Shown piece after piece: positions 25,927-37,008 of a stretch of DNA of 62,113 bases; position 1 is the first letter of the stretch; each line of letters opens with the position of its first letter. Origin of the DNA: Acidobacteriaceae bacterium. Lineage in GTDB: Bacteria > Acidobacteriota > Terriglobia > Terriglobales > Acidobacteriaceae. Location: assembly GCA_003134815.1 (NCBI GenBank), contig PLCO01000061.1, forward strand, positions 1 through 62,113, given 5' to 3'. The translations under genes were made by a program, and so were the position numbers. The notes beneath the pieces are model-generated. The model saw only the letters and a list, made by a program, of their open reading frames with translations, searched no databases and was not told where the DNA came from.

Positions 25927-26201
25927 GAAACCATTATCAAGCATTTTGTAAAGTTTGTCAATATGATTATCTAAAATTTGACGGGAAGATAATTTGGTTA
26001 TATCTTTGAAGATACCAACCCGAAGGCTGGTATTCCGATACTGGATTTGGATGGTAGATGGGGAATCTTCCCCAAGGGGGTCAGCAATGGTTCTGAGAAT
26101 ACCTGTCGAATGCGCTGGCTTGAGGTAGCGCGCCCAAAAGGGTCAGCGTCGCATTGAGAGTGTGACGTTGACTCCCTCAGTATACCAACGAGGAGGAGAT
26201 T
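25927..26201. other. AT-richer gap between divergent island genes
   Basis: 275 bp between the transposase-like gene and the divergent 145-aa gene. The first ~60 bp upstream of the transposase are AT-rich. A short hairpin ATACCA...TGGTAT around 26010-26034 is visible. Both promoters presumably lie here; there is no further ORF. Confidence 0.5.
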
Positions 26202-26639
26202 ATGAAAGAACATTACGAGGCAGTTTTGAAGGACATGGAATCTCAAGAGGCACGCCTTGAGGCTCAACTTGCGAAGATTCGTGCTGCGCGTCCAGCGATA
26301 CTCGCATTAATGGATGATGCAGCGCCAAAGCCTTTGCAGGTGCCTTCGCTATTTGCTCCCCCAAAGTATGCGGCGATGGGACCTAAAGAGGCCGTACTTG
26401 AGCTTCTTTCAGAAGTCGATCGTCCTATCGATTCGTCTGATATTGAGATCAAACTCAGGCAGGGTTCTGTGAAGACCAACTCAAACGATTTCCCCGGCGT
26501 GGTAAAAAGCACGCTGGCAAATCTAAAGAGGGACGGGATTGTAGAACGTGTCGAGGAGGGATGGAGGCTTAAGATTCGGCGTCGCCCTATTGAGTCTTCT
26601 CCGCCTTGGGAGTCCACCGCTTCGCAGCGGCCTTCTTAG
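26202..26639 (+). CDS. Small winged-helix-like protein with N-terminal coiled coil
   Basis: A 145-residue protein of unknown role. Residues 1-32 are a charged helix (ESQEARLEAQLAKIRAARPAIL), likely a coiled coil. Residues 58-125 have the look of a winged helix-turn-helix: AAMGPKEAVLELL, then DRPIDSSDIEIKLRQG, FPGVVKSTLANLKRDGIVERVEEGWRLK, typical of a wHTH plus beta-wing. A very strong Shine-Dalgarno (GAGGAGGAG) lies 2-10 nt upstream of the ATG. It overlaps the 3' end of the convergent 63-aa gene by 53 bp. The context (transposase-like gene, low GC) marks it as an accessory gene, perhaps a DNA-binding regulator of the island. Confidence 0.6.
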   Translation: MKEHYEAVLKDMESQEARLEAQLAKIRAARPAILALMDDAAPKPLQVPSLFAPPKYAAMGPKEAVLELLSEVDRPIDSSDIEIKLRQGSVKTNSNDFPGVVKSTLANLKRDGIVERVEEGWRLKIRRRPIESSPPWESTASQRPS

Positions 26640-26778
26640 CAATAGCCTTGCGCCTTTCAGGCGTCAATGCAGCAGCCCGCTTCAATCCGCGTTGCGCGGT
26701 AGCGGGCTGTTTCTTTTTGATCGGCAATTCGCCTATCGACTGCTGAACGATTTTGTAGGCCAGCGTGTTCACATCCAT
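26587..26778 (-). CDS. 63-aa Lys/Ala-rich basic protein
   Basis: A small basic protein with N-terminal DVNTLAYKIVQQSIGE and C-terminal LTPERRKAIAKKAAAKRW. This two-part pattern recurs in many unrelated bacterial small proteins, so it is probably a real gene rather than a shadow. The Ala/Lys tail is reminiscent of histone H1-like nucleic-acid-binding tails, but no function can be assigned. Its 3' end overlaps the 3' end of the convergent 145-aa gene by 53 bp, so transcription of each could interfere with the other. Confidence 0.55.
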   Translation of the reverse strand: MDVNTLAYKIVQQSIGELPIKKKQPATAQRGLKRAAALTPERRKAIAKKAAAKRWTPKAEKTQ

Positions 26779-27128
26779 GCCTCAATCATCTGCCAGCCGA
26801 GAGCCGAACGCAAGAGGGCTGTGGATTGAAACCTTACCACTACCCGCGTTTGCGCCCAATACGAAGGATCGCCTGGCAGCAACTTTCACGTTTTCCGCCG
26901 TCGTTCCTGCGGAACTCCAGCCGCATTTGAAGCTAGAATCGGCCGCGACTTTCCCTCCTCTGACCCGAACACATCGACCTGTGACGACCATCACGGATTA
27001 TCAGGCGAGCAAGAGAGACACTCTGACTGTCAACATGGTTCGGAGGGTGTGTAAGAAGACCCTCTTTGAGCCGGGCGACACGGGGCAGCAGTGGAAAGGG
27101 GAAGCCGCGGCTAGCTTCGTTTAATACA

Positions 27129-27180
27129 GGGATCGCCAGTAGCCGAGTACTACCGACCTCCAGTGCCGGCTACTGGTCCC
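27129..27180 (+). ncRNA. Candidate structured RNA element
   Basis: A perfect 9-bp inverted repeat (CCAGTAGCC at 27136-27144, GGCTACTGG at 27168-27176) is extended by GGGA/TCCC after a 3-nt bulge, with a 23-nt loop. It is followed 32 bp later by an intrinsic terminator. Together they resemble the 3' part of a small RNA or a structured 3' UTR. I recognise no Rfam-type family. Confidence 0.35.
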
Positions 27181-27211
27181 CGTCTTTATCTTGTGTAATT
27201 AGCTCTACAAG

Positions 27212-27251
27212 CGCCTCCGAAGCGAAGTTCTCCTTCGGGGGCGATTTTTTT
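27212..27251 (+). terminator. Strong intrinsic terminator
   Basis: An 11-bp stem (CGCCTCCGAAG with CTTCGGGGGCG, one G-T pair), a 10-nt loop, then A and seven T residues. This is the best rho-independent terminator in the window and reads on the plus strand. Confidence 0.85.
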
Positions 27252-27326
27252 GCCTGCTCGACGGCAGCCCCTCACACGATCAAAGCCGAGACGGTTGAAT
27301 CGCCGCTTTGTTGATTTGCTGTCTTG

Positions 27327-27935
27327 TTAATGCGGCCGCCCCGGCAGCACGAAATGCTCCTCGCACCGGGGCTCGTAGTTATCGCCGGCCATAATGATGG
27401 GGCTCGTGTACTCCGCCGGTTTTCCATCGAGCAGCCGCTGCGGATACAGTGCCTTGGCTCCGCAGCTGCAGTAGGCTACCAACTCGGTCACATTGCCCGC
27501 GTAGGTTCGGACCAGCCACGAAAGGTCGAGCATCTCGCCGAACGGCATACCGCGAAAGTCCAGTTCGAGCCCGGAAACCATCACGTCGTAGCCCGCGTCG
27601 AGCAGCCGTTTGGTGAACAGAAAGAGATCGCGTACAAACTGTCCCTCGTCGACGGCGATGCATTCGACGCGCTTTCCGATTCGCTGCTCCGTCGCTTCAA
27701 TCACCGTCAACACTGTCCAGGGATTGGCGGAAGGGAACTCTACCGCCTCCATTTTTCCGCAACCATTGCGATTGCGGCTTTCCACCAGTCCGGCTGCGGC
27801 CTTGGTGTCGGCGCTCGGCTTCAGCAGCATCACATGTTGCTTGGCATACTCGCGGCGCGTCTCGATCCTGCGCAGCAACTCAGCGGTCTTGTTGCTTCGC
27901 ATGGGCCCGACGATCATTTCCAGCTTGCCTGGCAC
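27327..27935 (-). CDS. tdk: Thymidine kinase (type II)
   Basis: Salvage phosphorylation of thymidine by ATP. The 202-residue protein has the P-loop region IVGPMRSNKTAEL at the N-terminus, the Walker B-like VDEGQF (lasso region preceded by ECIA), the substrate loop GLELDFRGMPFGEM and a zinc-ribbon region (AYCSCGAKALYPQR and, 25 residues on, RCEEHF). Oddity: the P-loop glycine immediately before the Lys (usual GPMFSGKS/T) is Asn15 here. The start is the ATG giving the family N-terminus (GKLEMIVGPM). It lies 50 bp downstream of smc on the same strand. Confidence 0.9.
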   Translation of the reverse strand: MPGKLEMIVGPMRSNKTAELLRRIETRREYAKQHVMLLKPSADTKAAAGLVESRNRNGCGKMEAVEFPSANPWTVLTVIEATEQRIGKRVECIAVDEGQFVRDLFLFTKRLLDAGYDVMVSGLELDFRGMPFGEMLDLSWLVRTYAGNVTELVAYCSCGAKALYPQRLLDGKPAEYTSPIIMAGDNYEPRCEEHFVLPGRPH

Positions 27936-27985
27936 GTTCGACTCCGATAGATGGCTACTGGCTGTCAGCTACGATGCGTCGGCTT

Positions 27986-30900
27986 TTATGCCGTGGCCCG
28001 TTGCGCCTCGCGATGCTGCCCCAGCCGCACGCTCACCACTTTCGAGACGCCCGGTTCCTGCATGGTGACGCCGTAGATCATGTCGGCGGCCTGCATCATG
28101 CGCTTGGAGTGCGTGACGATGAGGAATTGCGTGTCGTGGCTCAGTGAGTCGAGCAGGTCAGCGAACCGGCCGACGTTGGTCTCGTCGAGGGCGGCGTCTA
28201 CTTCGTCGAGCACGCAGAAGGGGCTGGGTCGGAACTGGAAGATGCCCACGAGCAGAGCCAACGCAGTCAGCGCCTTCTCGCCGCCCGAGAGCAGCAGAAC
28301 GTTCTGCAGTTTCTTGCCCGGCGGCGAAACCACGATGTCCAGGCCGCTTTCGTCCTGATTCCCTTCGTCGCTCACACGCAAAAATGCCTGACCGCCCTGG
28401 AACAGCCTCGCAAAAACTCTTCCGAAGTTCTCGTTGATGGCGACCAGGGCTTCGTCGAACTTAGTGCGCGAAATCTGATCGATCTCCTTGATTGTCTCCT
28501 GCGTATTCTCAATCGATTCGATCAGATCCTGCCGCTGCGTGAGCAGGAATGCATGGCGCTCTGCCGTTTCCTTGTACTCTTCGAGCGCCATCATATTGAC
28601 CGGGCCCATCTGTTCCAACCGCTGGCGCAACGCACGGCACGCCTCTTCTTCGGCGGTCAGTTCTTCGCCTGCCAGGCGCGCAATCTCCGCGTCGGCGCGC
28701 AGCACCTGGGCTTCGACGTTTACCTCGGCAAGGCAGCTGGCCTCAAGATGCTCCAGATCGGAGCGCAACTTGGCCAGCCCGGTCGAATGCCCGGCCCGAT
28801 CCTCGCGCAACTGGTCCAGCGCCGCGCGCTCGCTCTTAAGTTGCGTTTCCAGCTCCGCCAGTTGCAAGCGCAGCGCCTGCGCCTGTTCGGCAATTGATTG
28901 CGCTGCCGCCAGCGCTTCCGTTCGCGCTATCGTCAGCTCTGCCTGGCGCTTGACCAACTCGGCGTTTTCGCCGATCCGCTGCTCGCGCTCGGCTGTCGCC
29001 GCGGCGCGCTGCTGCTCGATCGCCTCCATGCGCCGGTCCAGGTCGCCAAAAAGCCGGTCGATACGCTGGAACGCCGCCTCCGCGCCGCGCCGCCGCTCTT
29101 CCAGGCCCGCCAGCTCCGCGGTCATCCGCGCTGCTTCCTGCTGCAGCACTTCGCGCTTCTGCCGCAGAATCTCCAACTGCGCCTGCTGTGTATTCAGGCT
29201 GTTCTCGGCCTGCGCATGTTCGACTTCAAGCCGCGCGGCCTCATCGCGCTTCTCTGCGATCGACAGCCAACGTGCCTCGCGCGCATCCTTGTTGCGCGCT
29301 GCCTGCGCTTCCCACTCCTGCATGCGCCGCTCGATGCGCTGCGCTTCGACTTCCATCTGCTTAAGAGCCGCGCCCAGGTTGGCCGCCTCGCTCTCCACCT
29401 GCCGACGGTCTTCGCCGCGCGCCTCAAGCTCCTTCGTCAGCTCGTCAATCGCGTGGGTAAGCGCCTCGGCCTCGTTCTCCGCCTCAGCGAGGTCGCGCTC
29501 CAGTGTCGACAAACGCCCCTCGGTCTCACGCAGCTCGCGTTTGAGCGCCAGCGGGCCCTCACTCGCGGGCTTGCCGCCCGTCACCGTGGAGCGATGAAAG
29601 CATTCGCCCTCCGGGGTAAGGAAATAGGCCTGCGTGTAGCGCAATGCCAAACGCTGCGCGTCAAGCGCGCTTTGGGTGAGATAGCTGTGGCGTAGCTTGG
29701 GCAGCACGCCTTCAAGTGATTTTCCAAATCCATTCAACACTTTGATGGCATCGCGAAGCGGAGTAATGCCCGGCTCGTTCACCGGGCCATCGCCGGTGTC
29801 AAAAAGCACTCCCTGGGCATCGGAGTGCACAAGGAACGTGGCGCGCCCGTCGCTGGTCTTGAGCACGCGCACGCCTTCCTCGGCCTCGCCCCAGCTTTCG
29901 ACGACTACGTAATTAAGTTCTTCGCGCAGGAATTCGTCCACCACGCCTTCATGCTCGCCGCTCACCTCAATAAAATCTGCCAGCGTGCCCCTGGGCGCGA
30001 CGGACGGTCCCAGCGCTCCGGGCTTGAGCAGCTTGCGCACCGTGTCGGTGGCGTAGCCATGATTGCGGATGAGCGCGTTGAGCGAGTCGCGCCGTCCTGC
30101 CAATGCAGCCTGCTCTCCGCGCAGTTGGTTGGCAACGGCTCGCCGCGTACCTTCGTCCGTCCGCTTGCCCTGCGCGCTGTCGCGCAGCTTCGCAATTTCT
30201 TCTTCCAGCCGCTTTTGCGCGGTGTCGGCCGCGTTAAAACGCTGCCGCGACTCACCAATCTGTATGCCCAGGTTTTCCCGCTCGATGTGAGCCTGGCCCA
30301 TCTCGCCTTCGAGCCGCTCGGCCTCACGCTCCAGCGCTGCCAGGCTCTCTTCACTCTGCACAAACCCATTCCGCGCATTGCCGGCCAGCGTCAGCAGGTG
30401 CATTGCATGGCGGCGTTCGCTCTCCATCTCGCGCTCAGCGGAGTAGACCTCCTCGGCCGCGGCGCGCGCCTCCTGCTGCCGCACCTCTACTTTTTCGCGG
30501 AACGCATGCGCCTCGCCGGCAGCCGTCTCCAGAAAGCTGCGCTGCTGTGCCCGTTCTTCTTCGATCCCAGCCTTCTGCGTCCGAATCTGTTCGAGTTCCG
30601 CGCCCAACGTCACAATCCGCGTATCCAGCTCGCCGGCGCGCTCGGTATTGCCGCGCTCACGCGCTGTCGCTCGCTCCAGTTCCACTGCTGCTTCGCTTGC
30701 CGTTGATCGAGCCGCCTCGCCTTCGCGGTCCAGGGCATAGCCGCGCTCGGTGAGCGTGTGCTGGCTCGCTTCCTGTTGCGCAATTGCTTCCGCCGAACCG
30801 TTAATGCGCTCGGTAAGGCTGGCAATTTCCTGCTCCAGCCGCGCCTGGTCCGCATCCATCGCGGCCATGCGGCTGGCCAGCACGACGCGCAGTCGACCGC

Positions 30901-31825
30901 GCAGCTCATCGCGTACGGCTGCATATCGCTCCGCCTTGGCCGCTTGCCGCTTCAGGCTGTTCATCTGCCGCGTCACTTCTTCAAAAATGTCATCGACGCG
31001 CGCAAGATTTTGCTTCGCGCTCTCCAGCCGCAGTTCCGCCAATCGCTTCTTGGTCTTGAAGCGCGTCACTCCCGCCGCTTCTTCGATGATTGCGCGCCGC
31101 TCGTAGGGTTTTGAGCTTAGCAGTTGGCCAATGCGCTCCTGGCCGATGATTGCGTAGCTCTCCGGACCCAGACCCGTGCCCATGAAGATGTCCTGAATGT
31201 CGCGCAGCCGGCAGAGCTTGCCGTTTAGCAGGTACTCGCTCTCGCCGGTCCGGAATAGCCGGCGCGTGATGACCACCTCGCCCTTTTGCGGAGTTCTGCG
31301 GAAACTCCTGCGCCGAATCTTGAGTACTACGCCCTGCGGCCCAGCGGAGTCCCTCTCCGCCGCTTCGCTTTGCGCCTGGCTGTTGTCAGCCTTCTCGTCG
31401 GCGTCTTCCCCGATCGTCTGCCCCGGCTGTTCGTCGGCAATGATCGCTTCGGCCTCTGTCGCGCGTTGCTGGCGTGCCTCGTCCTCATCCCAGTCCGCCG
31501 GCCCCTCATGATCGACTTCGACCTCGGGCACAACCGGCACCGGACCCTCATAGGCGTCGGGATCGATCATGGTCAGCGTCACTTCCGCCATGCCCAGCGG
31601 CTTGCGTTCGCGCGTCCCGGCAAAGATCAAATCCTGCATGTGCGAGCCGCGCAGGGTTTTTGCGCTCTGCTCGCCCAGCACCCAGCTCACGCCGTCGAGA
31701 ATGTTCGACTTTCCGCACCCATTCGGTCCCACGACGACGGCGATCCCCGTGCCCGCAACCGTGACTTCAGTACGATCACAAAAGCTCTTGAATCCGAGGA
31801 TGTGAATCTTCTTTAGTTTCAGCAT
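27986..31825 (-). CDS. smc: Chromosome segregation protein SMC
   Basis: A 1279-residue SMC ATPase that forms the condensin-like ring with ScpAB. The N-terminal head has Walker A GPNGCGKSN (33-41). Two long coiled coils (about 255-560 and 720-1080) flank a hinge around 570-710 (PSVAPRGTLADFIEV region). The C-terminal head has the LLSGGEKALTALALL signature, Walker B CVLDEVDAALDE and the VTHSK D-loop/switch. Oddity: between EVTLTM (81-86) and EVVITRRLFR (183-192) there is ~80 extra, mostly acidic residues (DWDEDEARQQ, GEDADEKADN), where B. subtilis SMC has about a dozen. The ATG at 31825 has GGAG 6 nt upstream; the frame beyond it is spurious. Confidence 0.95.
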   Translation of the reverse strand: MLKLKKIHILGFKSFCDRTEVTVAGTGIAVVVGPNGCGKSNILDGVSWVLGEQSAKTLRGSHMQDLIFAGTRERKPLGMAEVTLTMIDPDAYEGPVPVVPEVEVDHEGPADWDEDEARQQRATEAEAIIADEQPGQTIGEDADEKADNSQAQSEAAERDSAGPQGVVLKIRRRSFRRTPQKGEVVITRRLFRTGESEYLLNGKLCRLRDIQDIFMGTGLGPESYAIIGQERIGQLLSSKPYERRAIIEEAAGVTRFKTKKRLAELRLESAKQNLARVDDIFEEVTRQMNSLKRQAAKAERYAAVRDELRGRLRVVLASRMAAMDADQARLEQEIASLTERINGSAEAIAQQEASQHTLTERGYALDREGEAARSTASEAAVELERATARERGNTERAGELDTRIVTLGAELEQIRTQKAGIEEERAQQRSFLETAAGEAHAFREKVEVRQQEARAAAEEVYSAEREMESERRHAMHLLTLAGNARNGFVQSEESLAALEREAERLEGEMGQAHIERENLGIQIGESRQRFNAADTAQKRLEEEIAKLRDSAQGKRTDEGTRRAVANQLRGEQAALAGRRDSLNALIRNHGYATDTVRKLLKPGALGPSVAPRGTLADFIEVSGEHEGVVDEFLREELNYVVVESWGEAEEGVRVLKTSDGRATFLVHSDAQGVLFDTGDGPVNEPGITPLRDAIKVLNGFGKSLEGVLPKLRHSYLTQSALDAQRLALRYTQAYFLTPEGECFHRSTVTGGKPASEGPLALKRELRETEGRLSTLERDLAEAENEAEALTHAIDELTKELEARGEDRRQVESEAANLGAALKQMEVEAQRIERRMQEWEAQAARNKDAREARWLSIAEKRDEAARLEVEHAQAENSLNTQQAQLEILRQKREVLQQEAARMTAELAGLEERRRGAEAAFQRIDRLFGDLDRRMEAIEQQRAAATAEREQRIGENAELVKRQAELTIARTEALAAAQSIAEQAQALRLQLAELETQLKSERAALDQLREDRAGHSTGLAKLRSDLEHLEASCLAEVNVEAQVLRADAEIARLAGEELTAEEEACRALRQRLEQMGPVNMMALEEYKETAERHAFLLTQRQDLIESIENTQETIKEIDQISRTKFDEALVAINENFGRVFARLFQGGQAFLRVSDEGNQDESGLDIVVSPPGKKLQNVLLLSGGEKALTALALLVGIFQFRPSPFCVLDEVDAALDETNVGRFADLLDSLSHDTQFLIVTHSKRMMQAADMIYGVTMQEPGVSKVVSVRLGQHREAQRATA

Positions 31826-32133
31826 TTTTACTCCGGGCCGTTGCGGCCCATCCCGGTCTGAATCGTCGAACCCACTTGCAATATTCCTTGTGTGCCCGCG
31901 CGCTGCAACCTCGCACAAGGCCGCGCGAAAAGGGCAATTTTTATTGCTTCTCATAAGACTCTACGGACGCGGAACCGCAGGGTCAACGGCGATGAAAGGT
32001 GCCAATGTGGATAAGAGGGCAGGAACTCACGCCTGATGCACGCGGTGCGATTGACAGCGCCTTTCCGCCCATTGAAACTCAAGAAAACGGCCTCACTTTG
32101 TCTTGTTGGGCTGCGCTAAGAGATACCGAACGG

Positions 32134-33093
32134 CTACTCGGCTGGTTGGTGAGCCGAGGGGTATTTATCGATGGCCTGATAAAGTTGGCGCAGTGCGGGA
32201 GCCTCTATCCCGCTCTTTTCTAATAAGAGGCGGCATTCTTCAGCGAGGACGCGCATCTCGGTTACGGCATGGCGGGCATGCTGCGCGAAGACAAACTCTG
32301 CCATCTCCTGGAAGAAAAACCGGCGCCAGTAGTGGACCGAGACCGGGCGCGGCAGCCAGGTGAACAGAACCTTGAGAGGGAAGGGATGAACGGCATGCCC
32401 CAGCGCTCGCACTGCCTTGAATCCTTCTCGCACTCCACCAACCATCAACTCAAGTACAGGCTGGCTACGACTTAAGCGCTTGCAATCGCCCCCAGCGAGA
32501 TAGATCGCTGCGCAGACGGATGTAACAAAAAAGGCATGTGAACTCAACCAACCGTCCATGTCACTGTCTATCCGCGTTGGAAACCCGGCTGCGCTCATCG
32601 AATCTGCTAAAACCTTGGGACGGGTGGTATGTATCCCGCGCGGCTCTCCGATGGTTGTTCGTTGCTGGCGAATCAGGGCGTAGCGGACGACATGATCTTC
32701 AAGCGTGCCGCCGGCACCCGGAAATCCGAGCAAGACTCGATCCAAGCCCAGCGCATCGACCAGTCGCTTTGAACCAAGAGGATTGTTCAGCATGAAAAGA
32801 ACAATCGGAATTCTCTTGTTTGCGATAAGTGCGGGAATGATCGCCGGCAGCTGATCATTTCTGACCGTGATCAGCGCCATATCAAATGCATCTTCGGCGT
32901 CGAGCTTATCAACTGTTGCGGCACGAGTGGACGAACGAATACCAGCGACGATGTCCTCGACCACGAGGCCATGCTGTTGAATTTCGGCAAGCCTTGCGCC
33001 GCGCGCCAAAACAGTGACCTGATGGCCGGCATCCTGCAGGCGGACTGCATACAGTGTGCCAATCACTCCCGCGCCGTAGACCAGGATCTTCAT
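32134..33093 (-). CDS. Ketopantoate reductase (ApbA/PanE)-like oxidoreductase
   Basis: A 319-residue NAD(P)-binding protein of the ApbA/PanE family. The N-terminal Rossmann motif GAGVIG (7-12) is followed by ALITVRNDQLPA and FMLNNPLGS. The Lys equivalent to the catalytic one is not obvious, and the C-terminal domain is divergent (RRFFFQEMAEFVFAQHARHA). The panE role (2-dehydropantoate to pantoate, coenzyme A synthesis) is possible, but ApbA paralogs with other 2-oxoacid substrates are common, so I give no symbol. ATG 33093 has a GAGAGGG Shine-Dalgarno. Convergent with nothing; 308 bp separate it from smc. Confidence 0.75.
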   Translation of the reverse strand: MKILVYGAGVIGTLYAVRLQDAGHQVTVLARGARLAEIQQHGLVVEDIVAGIRSSTRAATVDKLDAEDAFDMALITVRNDQLPAIIPALIANKRIPIVLFMLNNPLGSKRLVDALGLDRVLLGFPGAGGTLEDHVVRYALIRQQRTTIGEPRGIHTTRPKVLADSMSAAGFPTRIDSDMDGWLSSHAFFVTSVCAAIYLAGGDCKRLSRSQPVLELMVGGVREGFKAVRALGHAVHPFPLKVLFTWLPRPVSVHYWRRFFFQEMAEFVFAQHARHAVTEMRVLAEECRLLLEKSGIEAPALRQLYQAIDKYPSAHQPAE

Positions 33094-33414
33094 GGGACCC
33101 TCTCGGCTTGTTCCGATCGTCCCGGCGGAGCTAAACTGAAGTCCGCATGGCCGGACAATCCTTCCGGAGCGCTGTCGCTCCGAATGTCCCATCATAGGCC
33201 GCGAGATTCGTCATTGCTGGAATAATTCCTTTTACTTATGGACGCGGCGTGAATAGTTTAGGCAAGCGGAACCAGTTTTTCGAAGATCGCCATTTTTTGA
33301 AGGCTGCTCCGCCGCGAGCGAGCCTCAATCCAGAATTTCAGTCAACAGCGCACGGTGCTTTAGCCAGCCCAGCGCAAAAACCAAGCGACATTCACTCAAA
33401 CGACATTGATATAG

Positions 33415-35718
<2,304 letters not shown>

Positions 35719-35742
35719 TCTTGGAGTGCGGCATTCGCGTCG

Positions 35743-35769
35743 AAGGCCCATCCGGATTGGATGGGCTTT
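35743..35769 (+). terminator. katG terminator hairpin
   Basis: An 11-bp stem (AAGGCCCATCC with GGATGGGCTTT, one G-T pair) with a 5-nt loop, 25 nt after the katG stop. It separates katG from the SRP RNA gene. Confidence 0.7.
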
Positions 35770-35810
35770 GGCTTCTGCATCGCCTTCGGCCCGAGTGATA
35801 AAATCTATCA

Positions 35811-35907
35811 GTGCCGGGTCCTACGCGACGTAATCCCGCCAACCCCGCCAGGTCCGGAAGGAAGCAACGGTAACGGGCTCGTACGTGTGCAGTAGGTCAC
35901 CCGGTAC
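35811..35907 (+). ncRNA. ffs: Bacterial small signal recognition particle RNA (4.5S type)
   Basis: About 97 nt. The universally conserved SRP apical hairpin is present: CAGGTCCGGAAGGAAGCA near 35849-35866 with the GGAA tetraloop (about 35856-35859), and the asymmetric loop that binds Ffh. The 5' end GTGCCGGGT pairs with the 3' end ACCCGGTAC (one G-U), closing the stem. A short T-run follows, so the terminator is immediate. A TAAAAT just upstream (35799-35804) may be the -10 element; no good -35 is seen. The RNA directs Ffh and FtsY in co-translational membrane targeting. Confidence 0.95.
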
Positions 35908-35989
35908 ATTTTTGCGTCTTTTTCCATTCTGACGCTTTTATGCGGCGAGCCGGTCCATCACCGGTGCATGCGCTGCAAGGAGAAGTGCT

Positions 35990-37006
35990 TTGAGCCTTAC
36001 CGTTCGCCCCATCGTGGGCCGGCGCGCTAAAATCACCGCGCTCGGAACCTACGTTCCTCCCGATGTGATCACCAACAAAGACCTCGAAAAAATGGTGGAG
36101 ACCACGGACGAGTGGATCCTGACGCGCACAGGCATTCGCGAGCGGCATGTGCTGGCCAAAGGTCTGGGCGTGAGCGACATGTGCGTGCAGGCCGCGAAGA
36201 AAGTGCTGGAGCAGCGCGGCATTGAGGCCAGCGAGATTGAGGCCATCATCGTTGGTACGGTGACGCCCGACATGTTGTTTCCCTCCACCGCATGCCTGGT
36301 GCAGGACAAGATCGGAGCCAAGGGCGCATGGGGCTTTGATGTTTCGGCGGGCTGCTCGGGTTTTGTGTTTGCGCTGCAGGCCGGCGTCAAGCTCGTGGAG
36401 AGCGGAGCGCACTCCAAGGTGCTGGTGATCGGCGCGGACGCGAATACGCGCATGACCGACTACACCGACCGCGCGACGTGCGTCCTCTTCGGCGATGGCA
36501 GCGGCGCCGTGCTCATCGAGCCATGCGAAGAGGGCGAGATTGGCTTCATTGATTTTGTGCATGAGATCGATGGCTCAGGCGGCGTCTCGCTGAACCTGAA
36601 GGGCGGCGGCAGCCTGAACCCGACGACGCACGAGACCATCGACAAGAAAATGCACGTCATCTACCAGGACGGCCCGGCGGTGTTTAAGTTCGCGGTACGC
36701 AAAATGGCCGAGACTACGCTTAAGGTGCTGGAGCGCAATGGCATCACCGGCGCGGACCTGGCGTTGTTTATCCCGCACCAGGCGAACAAGCGCATCATCA
36801 TGGCCACGGCGGATCGGCTCCAGATGCCTGAGGATCGCGTGATTATCAATATTGAGAAATATGGCAACACCTCCTCAGGCACCATTCCGCTGGCCATGGA
36901 GACGGCCATTGAGGAAGGCAAGCTGAAGAAGGGCGACCTGGTCTTGCTTGGTGCCATGGGCGCGGGGTTCACGGTGGGGGCGGCGCTGCTGCGCTGGGAG
37001 ATCTGA
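35990..37006 (+). CDS. fabH: Beta-ketoacyl-ACP synthase III
   Basis: The initiating condensing enzyme of fatty-acid synthesis (acetyl-CoA plus malonyl-ACP). The 338-residue protein has the catalytic triad Cys122 ([11 protein letters not shown]), His263 (IPHQANKRI) and Asn293 ([10 protein letters not shown]). The acyl-CoA start block [15 protein letters not shown] is near 38-52. The start codon is a TTG 6 nt after an AAGGAG; no ATG is better placed. It stands 80 bp downstream of the SRP RNA, with no other fab genes in view. A small hairpin (CCGGT/ACCGG, 35951-35965) precedes it. It is followed by short CTAG-type repeats. Confidence 0.95.
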   Translation: MSLTVRPIVGRRAKITALGTYVPPDVITNKDLEKMVETTDEWILTRTGIRERHVLAKGLGVSDMCVQAAKKVLEQRGIEASEIEAIIVGTVTPDMLFPSTACLVQDKIGAKGAWGFDVSAGCSGFVFALQAGVKLVESGAHSKVLVIGADANTRMTDYTDRATCVLFGDGSGAVLIEPCEEGEIGFIDFVHEIDGSGGVSLNLKGGGSLNPTTHETIDKKMHVIYQDGPAVFKFAVRKMAETTLKVLERNGITGADLALFIPHQANKRIIMATADRLQMPEDRVIINIEKYGNTSSGTIPLAMETAIEEGKLKKGDLVLLGAMGAGFTVGAALLRWEI

Positions 37007-37008
37007 AA

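Larger units (their letters stand above)
26779..27326. other. Gap with structured elements, no convincing gene
   Basis: 548 bp before the thymidine kinase stop codon. Open frames at 26765-27124 (+) and 26782-26994 (-) show no recognisable domain and no good ribosome-binding site. The right part contains a long hairpin (27129-27180) and a textbook plus-strand terminator (27212-27251), listed separately. A plus-strand transcript therefore appears to end here, yet no convincing plus-strand gene starts after 26639. Confidence 0.5.

Noticed and set aside
26765..27124. 119-aa plus-strand frame before the strong terminator
   Set aside because: It starts at a GTG without Shine-Dalgarno, lacks a domain and overlaps the start region of the 63-aa gene. 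Kept only as part of the gap description.
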